64,000 nucleotides of DNA, taken from the NCBI GenBank assembly GCA_963682025.1, contig OY821522.1, positions 30,298,701 through 30,362,700 of the forward strand, given 5' to 3'. Each line of letters begins with the position of its first letter. The stretch's first letter is position 1. Below the pieces are notes generated by a model, which was not told where the DNA came from, searched no databases, and saw only the letters and a program-made list of their open reading frames with translations. Below, piece by piece: positions 44,370 through 56,218 of the stretch. A program made the position numbers and the translations under genes. Source of the stretch: Cordilura impudica. Lineage: Eukaryota > Arthropoda > Insecta > Diptera > Scathophagidae.

Positions 44370-45256
44370 AAAAAATTCTTCAACTGACGTAAAGCACATT
44401 TAGCAGCAGTACATCTGGCAATCCGATATTTTCTACCGAAAAACTTGTACGGTAACACGAACACGTCGGCCATCAGTTAATTTTTCGGGTTTGCTGAAAA
44501 TTAAAAATTTGATCCCGTGTACAAGTTAAATGTTAAAGCACAAAAAAATTACATAAATTTGGCAGTTTCAGGTTCTTATCCAAGTAGTTCCCTTATTTGC
44601 AATTTTGGCACCGAATTAATAAATTGTTAAATTTCAGGACGCATCATATTATAGTAAATCAACCACACAGCATCTAAAGGCATATTCGAGTCTAAAAATA
44701 TCGCACCTGCAACAGACTCGAAAACATCACCTAATTAATGCCTTTGGTATTTCAACGTCTTCATAATATTAACCTCTTCGTTTATACTATAACCGTTTTT
44801 CGTATGAATACGCGCAAAACGATCAATAGCTTCGTTACGACCTGAGACAAGTGTCTAAAATATTTGTGGATTTCATGCCTTACAGCTAATTGCGCAAATA
44901 CGGTATTGTTAACTAAAGCAGATCTCAAATCGGTTAAGGCTCCGGTGAATGCTGCCTAGGGTCTTCATACAAAAGCCTTATCAAATAATCCAATACAGCA
45001 TCACCCAGAATAAATAATGGCTTGCAACAAGTACGATCTGCCGCGGAATTTATATTTCAAAGCTTGTTCAAATTTCATATACCCCAGCGCTTCTTCACCA
45101 TTGGGTGTATAGTGGAGCAGTAGAGATTTGGACGAAGTCCTAGTGCCATAACAATAGTCAGGAAGAGTACTACTAGGTTCACTAGCTTCTTTAGCATCAT
45201 ATGCTATACTCCAAATAAGATTTCAACGCAATCGGCAACAGATTTATCTAAACGAG
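44370..45256 (-). pseudogene. Dicer-1-like pseudogene: second RNase III domain and dsRNA-binding domain
   Basis: On the minus strand the order matches the C-terminal end of insect Dicer-1. First comes the RNase III start (RLDKSVADCVEILFGV, about 45255). Next are LHYTPNGEEALGYMKFEQAL (about 45100), [45 protein letters not shown] and [11 protein letters not shown]. Then follow a decayed linker with VFESVAG-like and RICL sequences, PEIQQF-like and IRELL. The end is the dsRNA-binding domain (FFGRKYRIARCTAAKCALRQLK, about 44378-44440). The active-site helix containing the ERLEF part is lost in a ~20-codon deletion after LLQA, and stops or frameshifts occur throughout. No intron is evident. Dicer-1 makes microRNAs; this copy cannot. 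Confidence 0.85.
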
Positions 45257-45512
45257 AACTAAAAATTAGTTTTATTTATTTCCAATATATTTTATTTATA
45301 TTTCTAGTTTTAATGAAATTACCTGGAATACATTTTTTCTATAAATTTATTTACTGTAATGAATTTTGTTAAACACACTCACTTTAATTACATTATTATT
45401 TTGCTAGCAAATATCACTTATTTCAATTTATAATACAATTAACTGAAATAAGAACGCGTTTACTTGCCCACAGAAATTTCAATTTGTGCCAATGAATAAA
45501 CAGAAATAAAAA
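45257..45512. other. AT-rich spacer
   Basis: No gene or structured repeat is recognised. Confidence 0.4.
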
Positions 45513-45853
45513 TAAAAAAGTATACAACGTGTATAAGGGTGACAGCATGTTATATTAATATAGTTGTTTCATCTGAAAGTCGTTGTAAAAATATTATGAA
45601 AATTTCTGTAGTTCACAAACAAAAATGTAGATGTCGCTAGTGTGTGTCTAGACTGGTTGGACGGTGGTGATGACGATAACGACTTACAAACTAGGTGTGA
45701 TTAAATATAAACTTACATACGTATGTAATATTTTAATCACATGGCTGCCAAAATAAGCAAGATAAACATGCCTACAAAAATATAAATCGTTTACTATGTA
45801 TGCAACACATCTTAATATAAATTAATGGGTATTCCCACATATGTATAATAAAA
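45513..45853 (+). repeat. 340-bp direct repeat, left copy
   Basis: Runs from AAGTATACAACGTGTATAAG to CCCACATATGTATAATAAAA. It is almost identical to 46643-46981; the only clear difference I see is ATTATGAAAA versus ATTCTGAAAA. Its right boundary coincides with the start of family A copy 8. Confidence 0.9.
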
Positions 45854-46642
45854 AACAAGTAAGAAAATTATAGTCGGTCTAGACCGACTATACGATACCC
45901 TATACCATGCGTTTAGAAACCCTATCTCTTAGGCCCAACTAACTGGACATTGAAAATAAGCAAAAACCAATTTTGAGTGGGATTTTTATTAATTTTTTTG
46001 GCTGCAGATATGAAAAAGTTCATATCGGATGCTATATCTATAAAGGGACTAGGTCCAAAAATGGACCGATCCTGATCATGTTTGGTAAAGTCTCTTGTAT
46101 TTTGCAAAAATATATAGAAACAAAATTTGAGAAGAATCAGTGCAATATTTTTGTTTTTTAATAGATTTAAGTGAAGATCGGGAAGCAGCTCCATATGGGG
46201 TCAAAGGGATCATTTTTGGACTACTCATTAGTGGATGTAATGAACGCATACAAACCCAATTTGAGTAAGAGCTATATGACAATTTGGATCTTATGGCAAT
46301 TTATGTCGATTTAATATGGGTAATTTGTATGGGGGCTAGGTCTGAACATGGACCGATTCTCACCAATTTCAATAGCGTTCATCCCATGGCCGATAAAAGC
46401 TTACATACCAAATTTCATCAAAACATATTCATATTTGCGACCTGCAGTTTGATTACAAGCTTTACATGGACACACAGACGGACGGACGGACGGACGGACG
46501 GACGGACATTGTTAAATCAACTCAGAAAGTGATTCTGATTCGATCGGTATAATTAAAGATGGGTCTAGGTCAAATATTTTTGGTTGTTACAAACAGCAGC
46601 GCAAAGTCATTATACCCAAACCACATAGTGGTATAGGGTATA
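45852..46642 (-). mobile_element. Family A element, copy 8 (minus strand)
   Basis: Insert-lacking subfamily, with a CCGT core of about six units near 46480. It lies exactly between the two 340-bp direct repeats, with no extra bases on either side. Confidence 0.85.
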
Positions 46643-46981
46643 AAAAGTATACAACGTGTATAAGGGTGACAGCATGTTATATTAATATAGTTGTTTCATC
46701 TGAAAGTCGTTGTAAAAATATTCTGAAAATTTCTGTAGTTCACAAACAAAAATGTAGATGTCGCTAGTGTGTGTCTAGACTGGTTGGACGGTGGTGATGA
46801 CGATAACGACTTACAAACTAGGTGTGATTAAATATAAACTTACATACGTATGTAATATTTTAATCACATGGCTGCCAAAATAAGCAAGATAAACATGCCT
46901 ACAAAAATATAAATCGTTTACTATGTATGCAACACATCTTAATATAAATTAATGGGTATTCCCACATATGTATAATAAAAA
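46643..46981 (+). repeat. 340-bp direct repeat, right copy
   Basis: Begins AAAAAGTATACAACGTG directly after the GGGTATA end of family A copy 8 and ends CATATGTATAATAAAAA. It is followed by unrelated AT-rich sequence. Confidence 0.9.
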
Positions 46982-47027
46982 AAAATTGAATTCTATATAA
47001 TTAAAATTCAAAAAAAATAATTACGAA

Positions 47028-47090
47028 GAATCGAACTCACAGCTATGTGTCTGATAGTGTAGAATGTTCCCATCGCACCACAAAAGCACT
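47028..47090 (-). repeat. tRNA-like segment (minus strand)
   Basis: On the minus strand GTGGTGCGATGGGAACATTC resembles an A-box region and GAGTTCGATTC is a good B box 35-40 bp later. Stems of a full cloverleaf are not evident, so this is more likely a SINE head or tRNA relic than a working gene. Confidence 0.4.
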
Positions 47091-47092
47091 TG

Positions 47093-47864
47093 GTATTGTT
47101 TAAAAAAATCTGGATATTATATCGAAAATATAAAATCTTTTTCATCACCCACCATGCTGGACTTATGTGCAGTGTTCAATTATTAACCGAAGCCAATAAC
47201 AACAATAAATATGAAGACAAAACTAACGGTAGTTACAGTGATGTCAACTATGCATGTATTTTCATACTTCCAAATTTTTATTAGTTTACCAAATCACTTG
47301 AATCAAAAATTTAAGGAATTTATTTAAAAATACAAAATATATTATATTAAATAAATGAAACGAAGCTATTAGGCCTCAAATTATTTTTATGTATTTGCAC
47401 ATTTTTGGAACAGTTTATGTGGGTCTAACTAGGTTGGATATAAATCCAATATGTATTATATATTAATTGAAACATGACCAAACAAATATTACATTTGACT
47501 TTGCAAATATATGTAATATACACATATGAAATATACATAAATATATAAAAAATTTAATTTTATTATATAATTATTTGTTCAATGTTTTTCCCATACTTTA
47601 TAAAGAAATTTAAAGGTCGAAAAATCTATTCCAATTGTAGACATTAATATGTATGGAATATATATACAAAGTTTTACAATTCGTTATTTACTATAAAAAC
47701 GAACACGATTCTATCCATTCTTCAAAATGTTACCTAAAAGGTAACACTTCATACTTACAAACAAACAATATATATGATTATAACCAAAAGCAGAATATAA
47801 GTGAAAAAGCAACACTTTTCTATAAAATAGCGCTAAATATTTATATTTGTAAACTTTATGACAC
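47093..47864. other. AT-rich DNA without recognised features
   Basis: Short open frames (47090-47284 and 47653-47883) have no recognisable domain; the second runs into the MITE that follows. Confidence 0.5.
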
Positions 47865-47867
47865 TAA

Positions 47868-48349
47868 AGGTGCTATTACATGATGTGTTTTTTACATATG
47901 AACTGTCAAATTTTTCCACAACAAAAGTTGTACACATCGTGTGATACATTGTTTATGTACAATACATGAGCAAAGTCACATGTACATTTTTCAATTAGAA
48001 CAGGTTCTATTTTTGCATGACAAACATATGAAAATACAACACTGCTAGTGGCGAAAGAAAAACAGAGTAAATTATAAAGATTAATATTGAAAGAAAAATA
48101 AATTGTTTAATATTAATTAACAATTAAAAAATATATAACTTTTTTTTAACAATCAATTTTTGTAAATTCACAAATTAAATCTGCTGTTGTTTACATTTAG
48201 AGGTTATATCATACGGAAATACATATGCACGTGTGAAAGCAAAAATTATGAATCGTATGTAAAAGACAATTTTGACAGACATGCGGAATTTCATATGGAT
48301 AAAAAAACTGAGAGTACATATGTAAAAAACACATCGTGTAATAGCACCT
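47868..48349 (+). mobile_element. PIF/Harbinger-like MITE, copy 1
   Basis: 482 bp. Terminal inverted repeats AGGTGCTATTACATGATGTG and, at the other end, CACATCGTGTAATAGCACCT. TAA precedes and TTA follows, consistent with but not proof of the 3-bp TWA target duplication of PIF/Harbinger. The core contains GAACAGGTTCTATTTTTGCA and GGCGAAAGAAAAACAGAG, shared by all four copies. Subterminal CATATGTAAAAAACACA is also inverted. No transposase is present. Confidence 0.8.
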
Positions 48350-48352
48350 TTA

Positions 48353-49640
48353 GAAAGCAATATGTTACATTTATTGTTTCTAGCTGTTTAGTTTTCGTAA
48401 TTAATGCAATTGCTATTTACAGTTTCGAAAAAGTTGACACTACTTTTCTTACGTGGTGAGAATGTATGAATATATTTCAGTAGAACAAATTGAATTTAAT
48501 TCTGATCTGAAGTTCTTTAACAAAAGTTCAGTTATAGCGCTATTCGTATAAGAAAATCCATACCAAACATAAAAATATATTCAAGATATTTTAGCAACAT
48601 TTAAAGAAACAGGAGTGTAAATATAATTGACATTAAATATAATTTTTAAAGAAACGTACAATTGGTTTTTTCATCAGCTTTATTTTTATTGAGACTCCAA
48701 AGGCTTAAAAAAAAGACAGTGGAGGACAAAAGTTCAATGTTTTCACTTAAGTTCGCTTTATGGGTGAGACCCCAATCAGTTCCAAATTTTCACCACCCAT
48801 AGCTCATTTTGTTCTGATTGATAGTACATTAATAGTGTCATAAAATAATTCAAAATCAGGTATCCGGCAATCCTGTTTCTGTATAATAATTGAATATTTA
48901 AATTGACAGAGAAAAAACCGTGCGACATATTACAAAAAAAATTTCTACAGGATATATGAAAGTTTCTTTTATTTTAACAATTTTTTTTTGGCGCAGTTTT
49001 AAAAGTTTACGAACGAAATAAATTCGTAGCACTGCAATGTTTCTTAACTCCTTTTTTCGTAATATATAAAAAAAAATTTATTTTACGAAATTATGTAAAT
49101 AAATTTCTTTTAATATTTTTTTAATCTAATCTACACGTTGTCAATTCTACTGGTCTTATTCATAAAAAAATTTAAACTGTTTGATAAGAGTTTAATTACA
49201 AATTTTTGGTAATTTTTTCATAAAAACAAATTATATTGTAGGCTTTTTCTTCTAAATAGTATGAAATATTCATACAACGCCCTAAAGTAAAAATTTTTGC
49301 CTCCAAAAACTTCAATAATTAGTGAGCTAAACTTTTTGTAACACTTTGTATAAAAGCGTGGAATATTGATACCAATTAACATTTCAAAATTAAAAAATTT
49401 TTTGTACAAAAAACATAAATTTGTTAAAATATATAAAAATCGAAACACCCGATAATCGTATATATTTTTGTATTCTTATTTGAAAATTATTACATGTATA
49501 CAACATATATTTATATTTTATTTTTATATACATTTTATTGCAATTTTTATGCTTTATAAACTTAATAGATCTTAAAAAATTATGCAAATATTAATCATTG
49601 TATAACCATACCAACAAATATTACTACCATGAACTATTTT
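48353..49640. other. AT-rich DNA without recognised features
   Basis: Homopolymer-rich, with no credible coding frame, inverted repeat or tandem array. Confidence 0.5.
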
Positions 49641-49654
49641 GGGTCAACACAATG

Positions 49655-49735
49655 CTAAGTGACTGTATAGGTCAGTGGGTTGCCATCTAAACCAGTAAAC
49701 GGTGGGTCGTCGGTTCGTCGCCGGTATGGGATTTC
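49655..49735 (+). repeat. tRNA-like SINE head
   Basis: TATAGGTCAGTGGG fits an RNA polymerase III A box and TCGGTTCGTCGCC a B box about 40 bp downstream, followed by TTTCTTTTAATTATTG. Related segments lie at about 42032 and 55905. Confidence 0.5.
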
Positions 49736-49773
49736 TTTTAATTATTGTAGTTTTAATACTACATATGTATATT

Positions 49774-50400
49774 TATACCCTCCACTCCAGTGTGCAGAGG
49801 GTATATATAAGTTTGTCATTCCGTTTGTAATAATTAGAAAAAAAATTCTGGACCCCATAAAATATATATATTTGTGATCCTTATAACAAGCGAAGTTGAT
49901 ATAGCGATGTCCGTCTGTCCGTCTGTCCGTCTGTCCGGCTGTCCGTCTGTCCGTCTGTCCGTCTGTGGAAATCACGATGACGGCTTCAATCGGATAGCTA
50001 GGGTGCTCCTTGGTATAAAAAATGATTCACTAACATCCTGAGAAGTTTGCTATTTAAAATCGTCCAAATCGGTTAATCTGGTCCCGAGAATTGAGCGAAG
50101 AATTAAAAAGTCATGAGAAAATATGATTTGAATATATGTTCTTGTGATAACGCCCTCAATAGGGCAGATAGGACGCTTGTTTTTAGTGATAATGATTCAC
50201 TAACATCTTGAGAAGGTTCCTGTTTTTAAATCATGACAATAGGTTTCATAGGTTCCGAGAAATCACTGAAAAGGTAAAAAAAAATATGACGTTTTCCTAT
50301 ATTGTTTTCCTAAATTTTGCATTTTGTCATAGCTGTGCATGTTGTTTTTGTGGTCGTTGTGTTAGTAATATAAAAATTCATCAATATCAATATTTTTTGG
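49774..50400 (+). mobile_element. Family B element, copy 2 (5' part)
   Basis: Hairpin TATACCCTCCACTCCAGTGTGCAGAGGGTATA; CCGT/CTGT core expanded to about seven units at 49908-49965. Body shared with copy 4, including GGATAGCTAGGGTGCTCC and TTGTTTTTGTGGTCGTTGTG. The 3' terminal palindrome is not found nearby. Confidence 0.75.
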
Positions 50401-50829
50401 TGTAATATTTAAGTTAATTAATTAATAAAAGAAACTATATAAAATCAATATCAATATTCTGCGATTTTTATAACATCACAAAATGTTACAAATTGATACA
50501 TACTACTGTTGCCAATATCAAAATACTATAAATAATATTCATATATTCTGTAAATGTATATTCATAATAAGCGCATATTAAAATAAATCGGTATTTTATT
50601 TTATTTTTACAAAATTCTGAAATTTTTAGAGTTGAAAAAATAGTATGGTTTTAAGAGTTGTATTTTTAGTACATGTATAAACCCTGCATACTTGCTTTCA
50701 AAAGTAGTAGATAGGTAAGCCATAAAATATTTATTTACCCTGTAAAAAAAATTGTTTAGAAAAATACTATTTTTTGTCAGATGTTAATTACAATAAATTT
50801 TTAAACTTTGTTATTTAATGTCGGGACGG
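50401..50829. other. AT-rich DNA without recognised features
   Basis: Nothing recognised. Confidence 0.4.
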
Positions 50830-51090
50830 AGGCAAACGCCATTCCCAAAATTTTGTTTCAACAGTTATCCACATTAAGAATAACCGCGGAGCTCAGCTCA
50901 ATCAATGTGCAATGATCGAGCCTTGCCCTGGGAAACATGCGTTTATGCTTCTCTTAACACAAACACCATTCCCGACTACCAAAAATTTTTGACACGAGCT
51001 ATTCACATTATGAATAGTCGCGGAGCTCAACTCAATCATAGTGCAATGATGAAGCTTCGCCCTGGGAAACATATATTCATGCTTTTCTTA
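50830..51090 (+). repeat. Two-unit ~127-bp tandem repeat of GC-richer sequence
   Basis: Unit markers CCATTCCC, CACATTA, GAATA, CGCGGAGCTCA, CTCAATCA, GTGCAATGAT and GCCCTGGGAAACAT occur in order at about 50840-50960 and again at about 50967-51090. The second unit is in an open frame (50905-51120) but the first is not in the same frame throughout. No protein family is recognised. Confidence 0.75.
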
Positions 51091-51120
51091 GCACAAACCG
51101 AACTTCTTATGGCACATTAA

Positions 51121-52145
51121 AAATAAACTAATTGAGAAGTGCAATTCATCAGTACGCTGTATTATAATACTATTTTCTTATTTTACTAGTAGCTAGTAAA
51201 CAAAGTGATCGTATCATTGTGAACGAAATAGAATTGAAATTGTATGCAGATTTGTTTTACTTAAAAAACCTGTTTCTACAGATAGTGAATAAAATCCCAG
51301 TAAACATTTTATGCAATAAATGATCATGTAGAGTCTTTTTGACTCATATGTGCTATTAAAACAGTTATAAATGCGCCCTTTTGCTGATCACAAAATATTC
51401 TTTTGTTGGGATTAAATATTACCTTACCCACGAATCTTCTTGAGAGTCCTTTTTATCCGCTTTTCTAATCAGTTTCGACTCATTTTTGAGTCTTATTTAA
51501 TGTAATTTTTCTATAAATCACTTTCTAAGAGAAAGCAAAAATCATTATCTAGTCTTTTTCTAATAGCGCATGTGATTAAGCAGTTTTTAATCATCAAAAG
51601 TGCTCGAAGAAGACACAGTAAGGTAATTTTTGTTAAAACAATCTTCGAAATGATGACTGGGATATCGTATATTTTTGTTAACACACAAACATATGCATAG
51701 CAGCACGAGTAAACCGAACTCAAATTGGCTTCTTATATGTATACAGCCGAACAAAAATGAAAATACTCACCAAAGAGTAAAGTAAGCAACAATTTCATTC
51801 AGTCTTATGGAAGCTTTTGAACAAAGCAAGTCTATGTCGCGTTGTCTTGTGAATTTTTACATTTTTTTTTAACAGGTACTAGTGATGCCAGGAGATTTTT
51901 TCAGAAATCTCTACGCTTATGAAAAAAATTCCCTTTTTTCCCTACACTACTTTTTTTTAAATTTATTTTTAATTTGTACATTTTCAATTTCAATTATGTA
52001 AATATAAAAAATAAGATAAAAATATCATGAGAATTACATAAGAATAATATAAAAAACATACAGATATTATAAAAAAAATATTTTTGCAATTCTGTTTAAT
52101 TCATCTTTTTGATATGGTTAGATGTGCATTTAAAATTTACACAAT
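51121..52145. other. AT-rich DNA without recognised features
   Basis: No domain-bearing frame or repeat structure is seen. Confidence 0.45.
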
Positions 52146-52148
52146 TAA

Positions 52149-52648
52149 AGGTGTGTTTACACTATGTGTATTTTCCATATGTAAATTCAGTTTTACGATC
52201 CATACGTAATTCGGCGTATGTGTCAAAATTGGCGTTTTATATACAATTCATCATTTTGCGATCAAACGTACATATGTATTTCCGTATGACATAACCTCTA
52301 AATGTAAACAACAGCTGATTTAATTTGTGAATTTACAAAAAGTTATTGTTAAAAATAAAGTAATATATTTTTTATATTTTTTAATTGTTAATTAATATTA
52401 AACAATTTATTTTTCTTTCAATATTTATCTTTATAATTTACTCTGTTTTTCTTTCGCCACAAGCAGTATTGTATTTTAATATGGTTGTCATGCCAAAATA
52501 GAACCTGCTCTAATTGAAAAATTTACATATGTTTTGCCAAATGTGTTGTACATAAACAGTTTTTGAAAGGGTTCACACTATGTGTACAAATTGCACGTGC
52601 TAAAACAATAAGAAAAACACAAGCAAAACACATAGTGTGAACGCAGCT
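52149..52648 (-). mobile_element. PIF/Harbinger-like MITE, copy 3 (variant ends)
   Basis: 500 bp with TAA on both sides (52146-52148 and 52649-52651). Ends are AGGTGTGTTTACACTATGTG and CACATAGTGTGAACGCAGCT. An additional inner ACACTATGTGTAC near 52568 gives a terminal hairpin at this end. The core is the same as copies 1 and 2 in reverse orientation. The ends define a second subfamily shared with copy 4. Confidence 0.8.
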
Positions 52649-52709
52649 TAATTAAAATGGCTTGCAAATGAGATGTTACAACTCAAACAGAATATTTGTT
52701 CTTGGTTTT

Positions 52710-53878
52710 CAGTGTTGCCGTTTTAGCTTTTTAGTTGTTAGATTTAGCAACTTTTTTTTGGCGTTTAGCATCCAAAATTTCTCAAAAGATGCTAGATGCT
52801 AACTTAGAATCTTTTATTAATAAAATGTTGCTTTTAGCATCTTTTAATGGTATTGATATGTTTTTATTTCTCAAAGTGTAGTACAGTAATTTTGTGTACT
52901 ACTCCTTTTACCACTCTGCTCGTTTCTTTCAACAAATATAACAAAACATTTTGAAATAGAAGAATGTAAACACCAACAACAGTTTTTAATGAATTTGAAA
53001 GTCGATTTGCAAAAAATATTATTGTATTAAAAAAATGCCAAAATTTTCAATACAAAACACATTAAAACGGGTAAAAGAACAGATAACCAATATATTAGAA
53101 GAGTTTAAATTTATATCATCTGAAACAGAAAAAATTCAAATCCAATGGAGTTATATCACAGAACAAAACTGGGATACAACACTGAATACAAACTCTTTAT
53201 GGATTGAAAAATTCTATTGGCGAAAATCCATTTTAGGAGTTATCAATATTTGTATTGTCTATATTAGTTTTGTCTTTCTCAAAAGCCGAAGTTGAACGTT
53301 TGTTTAGTTTAATAGCTTTAGTTAAAAGCAAATTTCGAACAGAATAAAATCCGAGTTGTTATGTTCTGTAATACGTATAAAAGAAGGATTGAAATTGAAC
53401 AATCGGTGCTGTCACACTTACAATATACCGAGCGATGTCGTTGATAAGAGTCGATCGTCAGAAATATATCAGAGCCAAGAAGAACTTGAACATGAAGACA
53501 TCACAGAAATGTTAGATTCCATAAACCAATTATTCTAATATAATCGTATCTTTTGATAATGTAATTTCTGTTATATTTTAAATAAAAAAAAAATCCCTCT
53601 AAAATTAAAATTATTTAATTTAAGTTTAAAATAAACTCAATTTGATGTTAATAAAAATTTCAGATGAAATTCAAAAAATTTTAATTAAAATTTAAAAAAT
53701 ATAAATCGAAACATATGTTTTATATTAATTTTTCGATTTAAAAACCAAAGAATTTATTAATAAGTATATAATTTTTCAGTATAAAGGTAATGAAATTTGA
53801 AAAAAAAAAAAAATTAGCAGTTTAAGCATCTTTTTTTGCAATTTAGCATCTTTACAATTTCAAATTATGGCAATACTG
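52710..53878 (+). mobile_element. hAT element with perfect 8-bp target duplication
   Basis: The left end is CAGTGTTGCC and the right end GGCAATACTG, a 10-bp inverted pair with one mismatch. TTGGTTTT occurs at 52702-52709 and 53879-53886, the 8-bp duplication typical of hAT insertion. Subterminal TTTAGCATCTTTT words recur at both ends (near 52760-52850 and 53825-53855). At 1,169 bp it keeps only the end of a transposase, so it is an internally deleted non-autonomous copy. Confidence 0.9.
53035..53540 (+). pseudogene. hAT transposase C-terminal region, frameshifted
   Basis: The first frame (53035-53235) corresponds to the region before the hAT dimerisation domain (IQIQWSYITEQNW). The dimerisation signature itself, LSFSKAEVERLFSLIALVKSKFR, lies at about 53241-53340 in another frame and ends in a TAA. 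A third frame from 53342 continues with IKSELLCSVIRIKEGLKLNN and an acidic tail to 53538. At least two frameshifts and one stop are present. The DDE catalytic core is not present, having been removed by internal deletion. Confidence 0.8.
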
Positions 53879-53884
53879 TTGGTT

Positions 53885-54105
53885 TTAAAAGATTTTTTAT
53901 AACAGTGGTTATAAGCATGACATGTACATATACTTAGATCTGATTTATCGCATTTTAATATATTTTCAAAAGCCTTGCATTTGCATTTATAGTCGTCACC
54001 TTTGACCTGCTCCAGCCATCCAACTAACTGAAGCAAAATCTTTATGTTCTGTATTTCTTTAATGTGTTTTCAGCATCATCGAAAAACGAATCGAACATTT
54101 TTCTA
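53885..54105 (-). pseudogene. Cysteine-bearing coding fragment of unknown identity
   Basis: On the minus strand FDSFFDDAENTLKKYR is followed, after a one-base shift near 54055, by LLQLVGWLEQVKGDDYKCKC and FENILKCDKSDLSICTCHAY. Composition and length of the open frame look like real coding sequence. The hAT element inserted at its 3' edge. I do not recognise the family. Confidence 0.35.
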
Positions 54106-54640
54106 AAATTAATTATGTTTCTAAAATTAATTATGTTCAAATTTATAATATTTTAATGTTATGCACAAAACAGTGTTTTATACTTGTCATTGTTATTAAA
54201 GAATCCACATATTTACTTCCTTCATATTATAGAATTATTACCAGACTTAAAAAGACTTTAAAGTTTAAAATTGAAAAAAATTATGCGATATTTAACAAAT
54301 ACATTCAAAATAGTTTTGACTGAATTTTTTGGCAGTTTTAGTTTTGCCTTGTATCAGTAAAATGTTCAGATATTAACTAAAAAAACAGTTTGTTAAATAT
54401 TTTCATCTTAATTATCTTAATTAATTTAAAGACACAAAGATAGATTTAATACAATAAAAAGAAGTAAGAGTTGAAAGTTGATCTATGCGGACTCACAAAT
54501 GTGCCCTATACTAATAGGTTTGGAAAATTGAAAAGGATTGTAAAAAATAAAATGCACCTTTATATTAAAAAATTTAAATTAAAAAGAAAATTACAAAATA
54601 AACCATTTACCTGGTTAAACTTAATATTGTTTGTAATTAT
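54106..54640. other. AT-rich DNA without recognised features
   Basis: A 66-codon Lys-rich open frame at 54471-54671 has no domain and runs into the family B fragment. Confidence 0.4.
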
Positions 54641-54886
54641 CTGGATCAGGTTAGTATTTAAAATGGGATAAATCGGGAGTCATTGTGCCAATTTATGACC
54701 TAAAATATGTAGACACCTCTATAAAATGCTGAAAATTCAGAGCATTTGTTGTAATAATTCAGTAATAGGTTTATCAAAGTGTTTACATATTCAAATATTT
54801 CCAGATATTAATGTAAACGTAAAACCCAGGTGGAGGGTATCAAAGATTCGGCATAGCCGAATTTAACACTCTTACTTGTTTTTTTG
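54640..54886 (+). mobile_element. Family B element, 3' part
   Basis: TTTAAAATGGGATAAATCGGG links it to the body of copies 1 and 3. It ends GGAGGGTATC, then the palindrome ATTCGGCATAGCCGAAT and TTAACACTCTTACTTGTTTTT. This shows that family B, like family A, ends in a short palindrome followed by CTTACTTGTTTT. Confidence 0.75.
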
Positions 54887-55059
54887 TTGGTTTCATTGCT
54901 CGATTATTCGGACACTTTTTACTGAGGTATGTGGATATTAAAATTTGATAACGAATGTGAATTTTTGAATGGCTCTTTTTTAAAGTCCTACAAAATTTAC
55001 TTTTTTTTTAATAAAGCGCAATTTTTAAGAAAAAGTATGAATAAGGAAAGAGTAATGCT

Positions 55060-55720
<661 letters not shown>

Positions 55721-56000
55721 ATTAAATGTCCGCCCAGAAAGATATTGTAATATATTTTTATTATTTATTCAAAGACAAAATATAACTTATGTTAAGATTA
55801 CAAATACAAGTAAAACGAGAAAACCATCACGTTTTATTTATAAATACAAACCCAACACAATATAAGCATATTAGTCCATGAGATGTGAATTGTCGGCTTA
55901 TGTTAGTGGTATGCAAGCTAAACTGAGAAGCCGTGGTTCATCGGTTCGTCGCCCAGTTTGGGAGTATAGCTTTTATACATTTTTTACTACAATTTTAAAA
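55721..56000 (+). repeat. Downstream part of TPI unit copy 2 with tRNA-like head
   Basis: CGCCCAGAAAGATATTGTAA and following ~150 bp match 41895-42020. A tRNA-like segment at about 55905-55950 has a weak A box (TTAGTGGTATGC) and a clear B-box-like CATCGGTTCGTCGCC. Confidence 0.6.
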
Positions 56001-56218
56001 AAGCTGTCCAACAGGTTTATTTCTAACAACCATCTTGATTCAAACAATTTACATTTTTAGATATCAGTAATGTGCTTTACGAGTATGTTTCGGTGGTTTA
56101 GTATATAATGCTCTTCATTCCATTTTAATTTTTTAAGATGCATGGAAGCATATATGTCTTATAATACCTTTTTTCAATGCAAGTCCTGATTTTTATAAAT
56201 CGCAAACAGAATAATTAT

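Noticed and set aside
47028..47090. Functional tRNA gene
   Set aside because: A- and B-box-like motifs are visible but I cannot draw a full acceptor stem or a reliable anticodon arm.
48187..48459. 90-codon open frame over the MITE end as a gene
   Set aside because: It starts within the terminal inverted repeat region of the MITE and runs out into flanking DNA; no domain is present.
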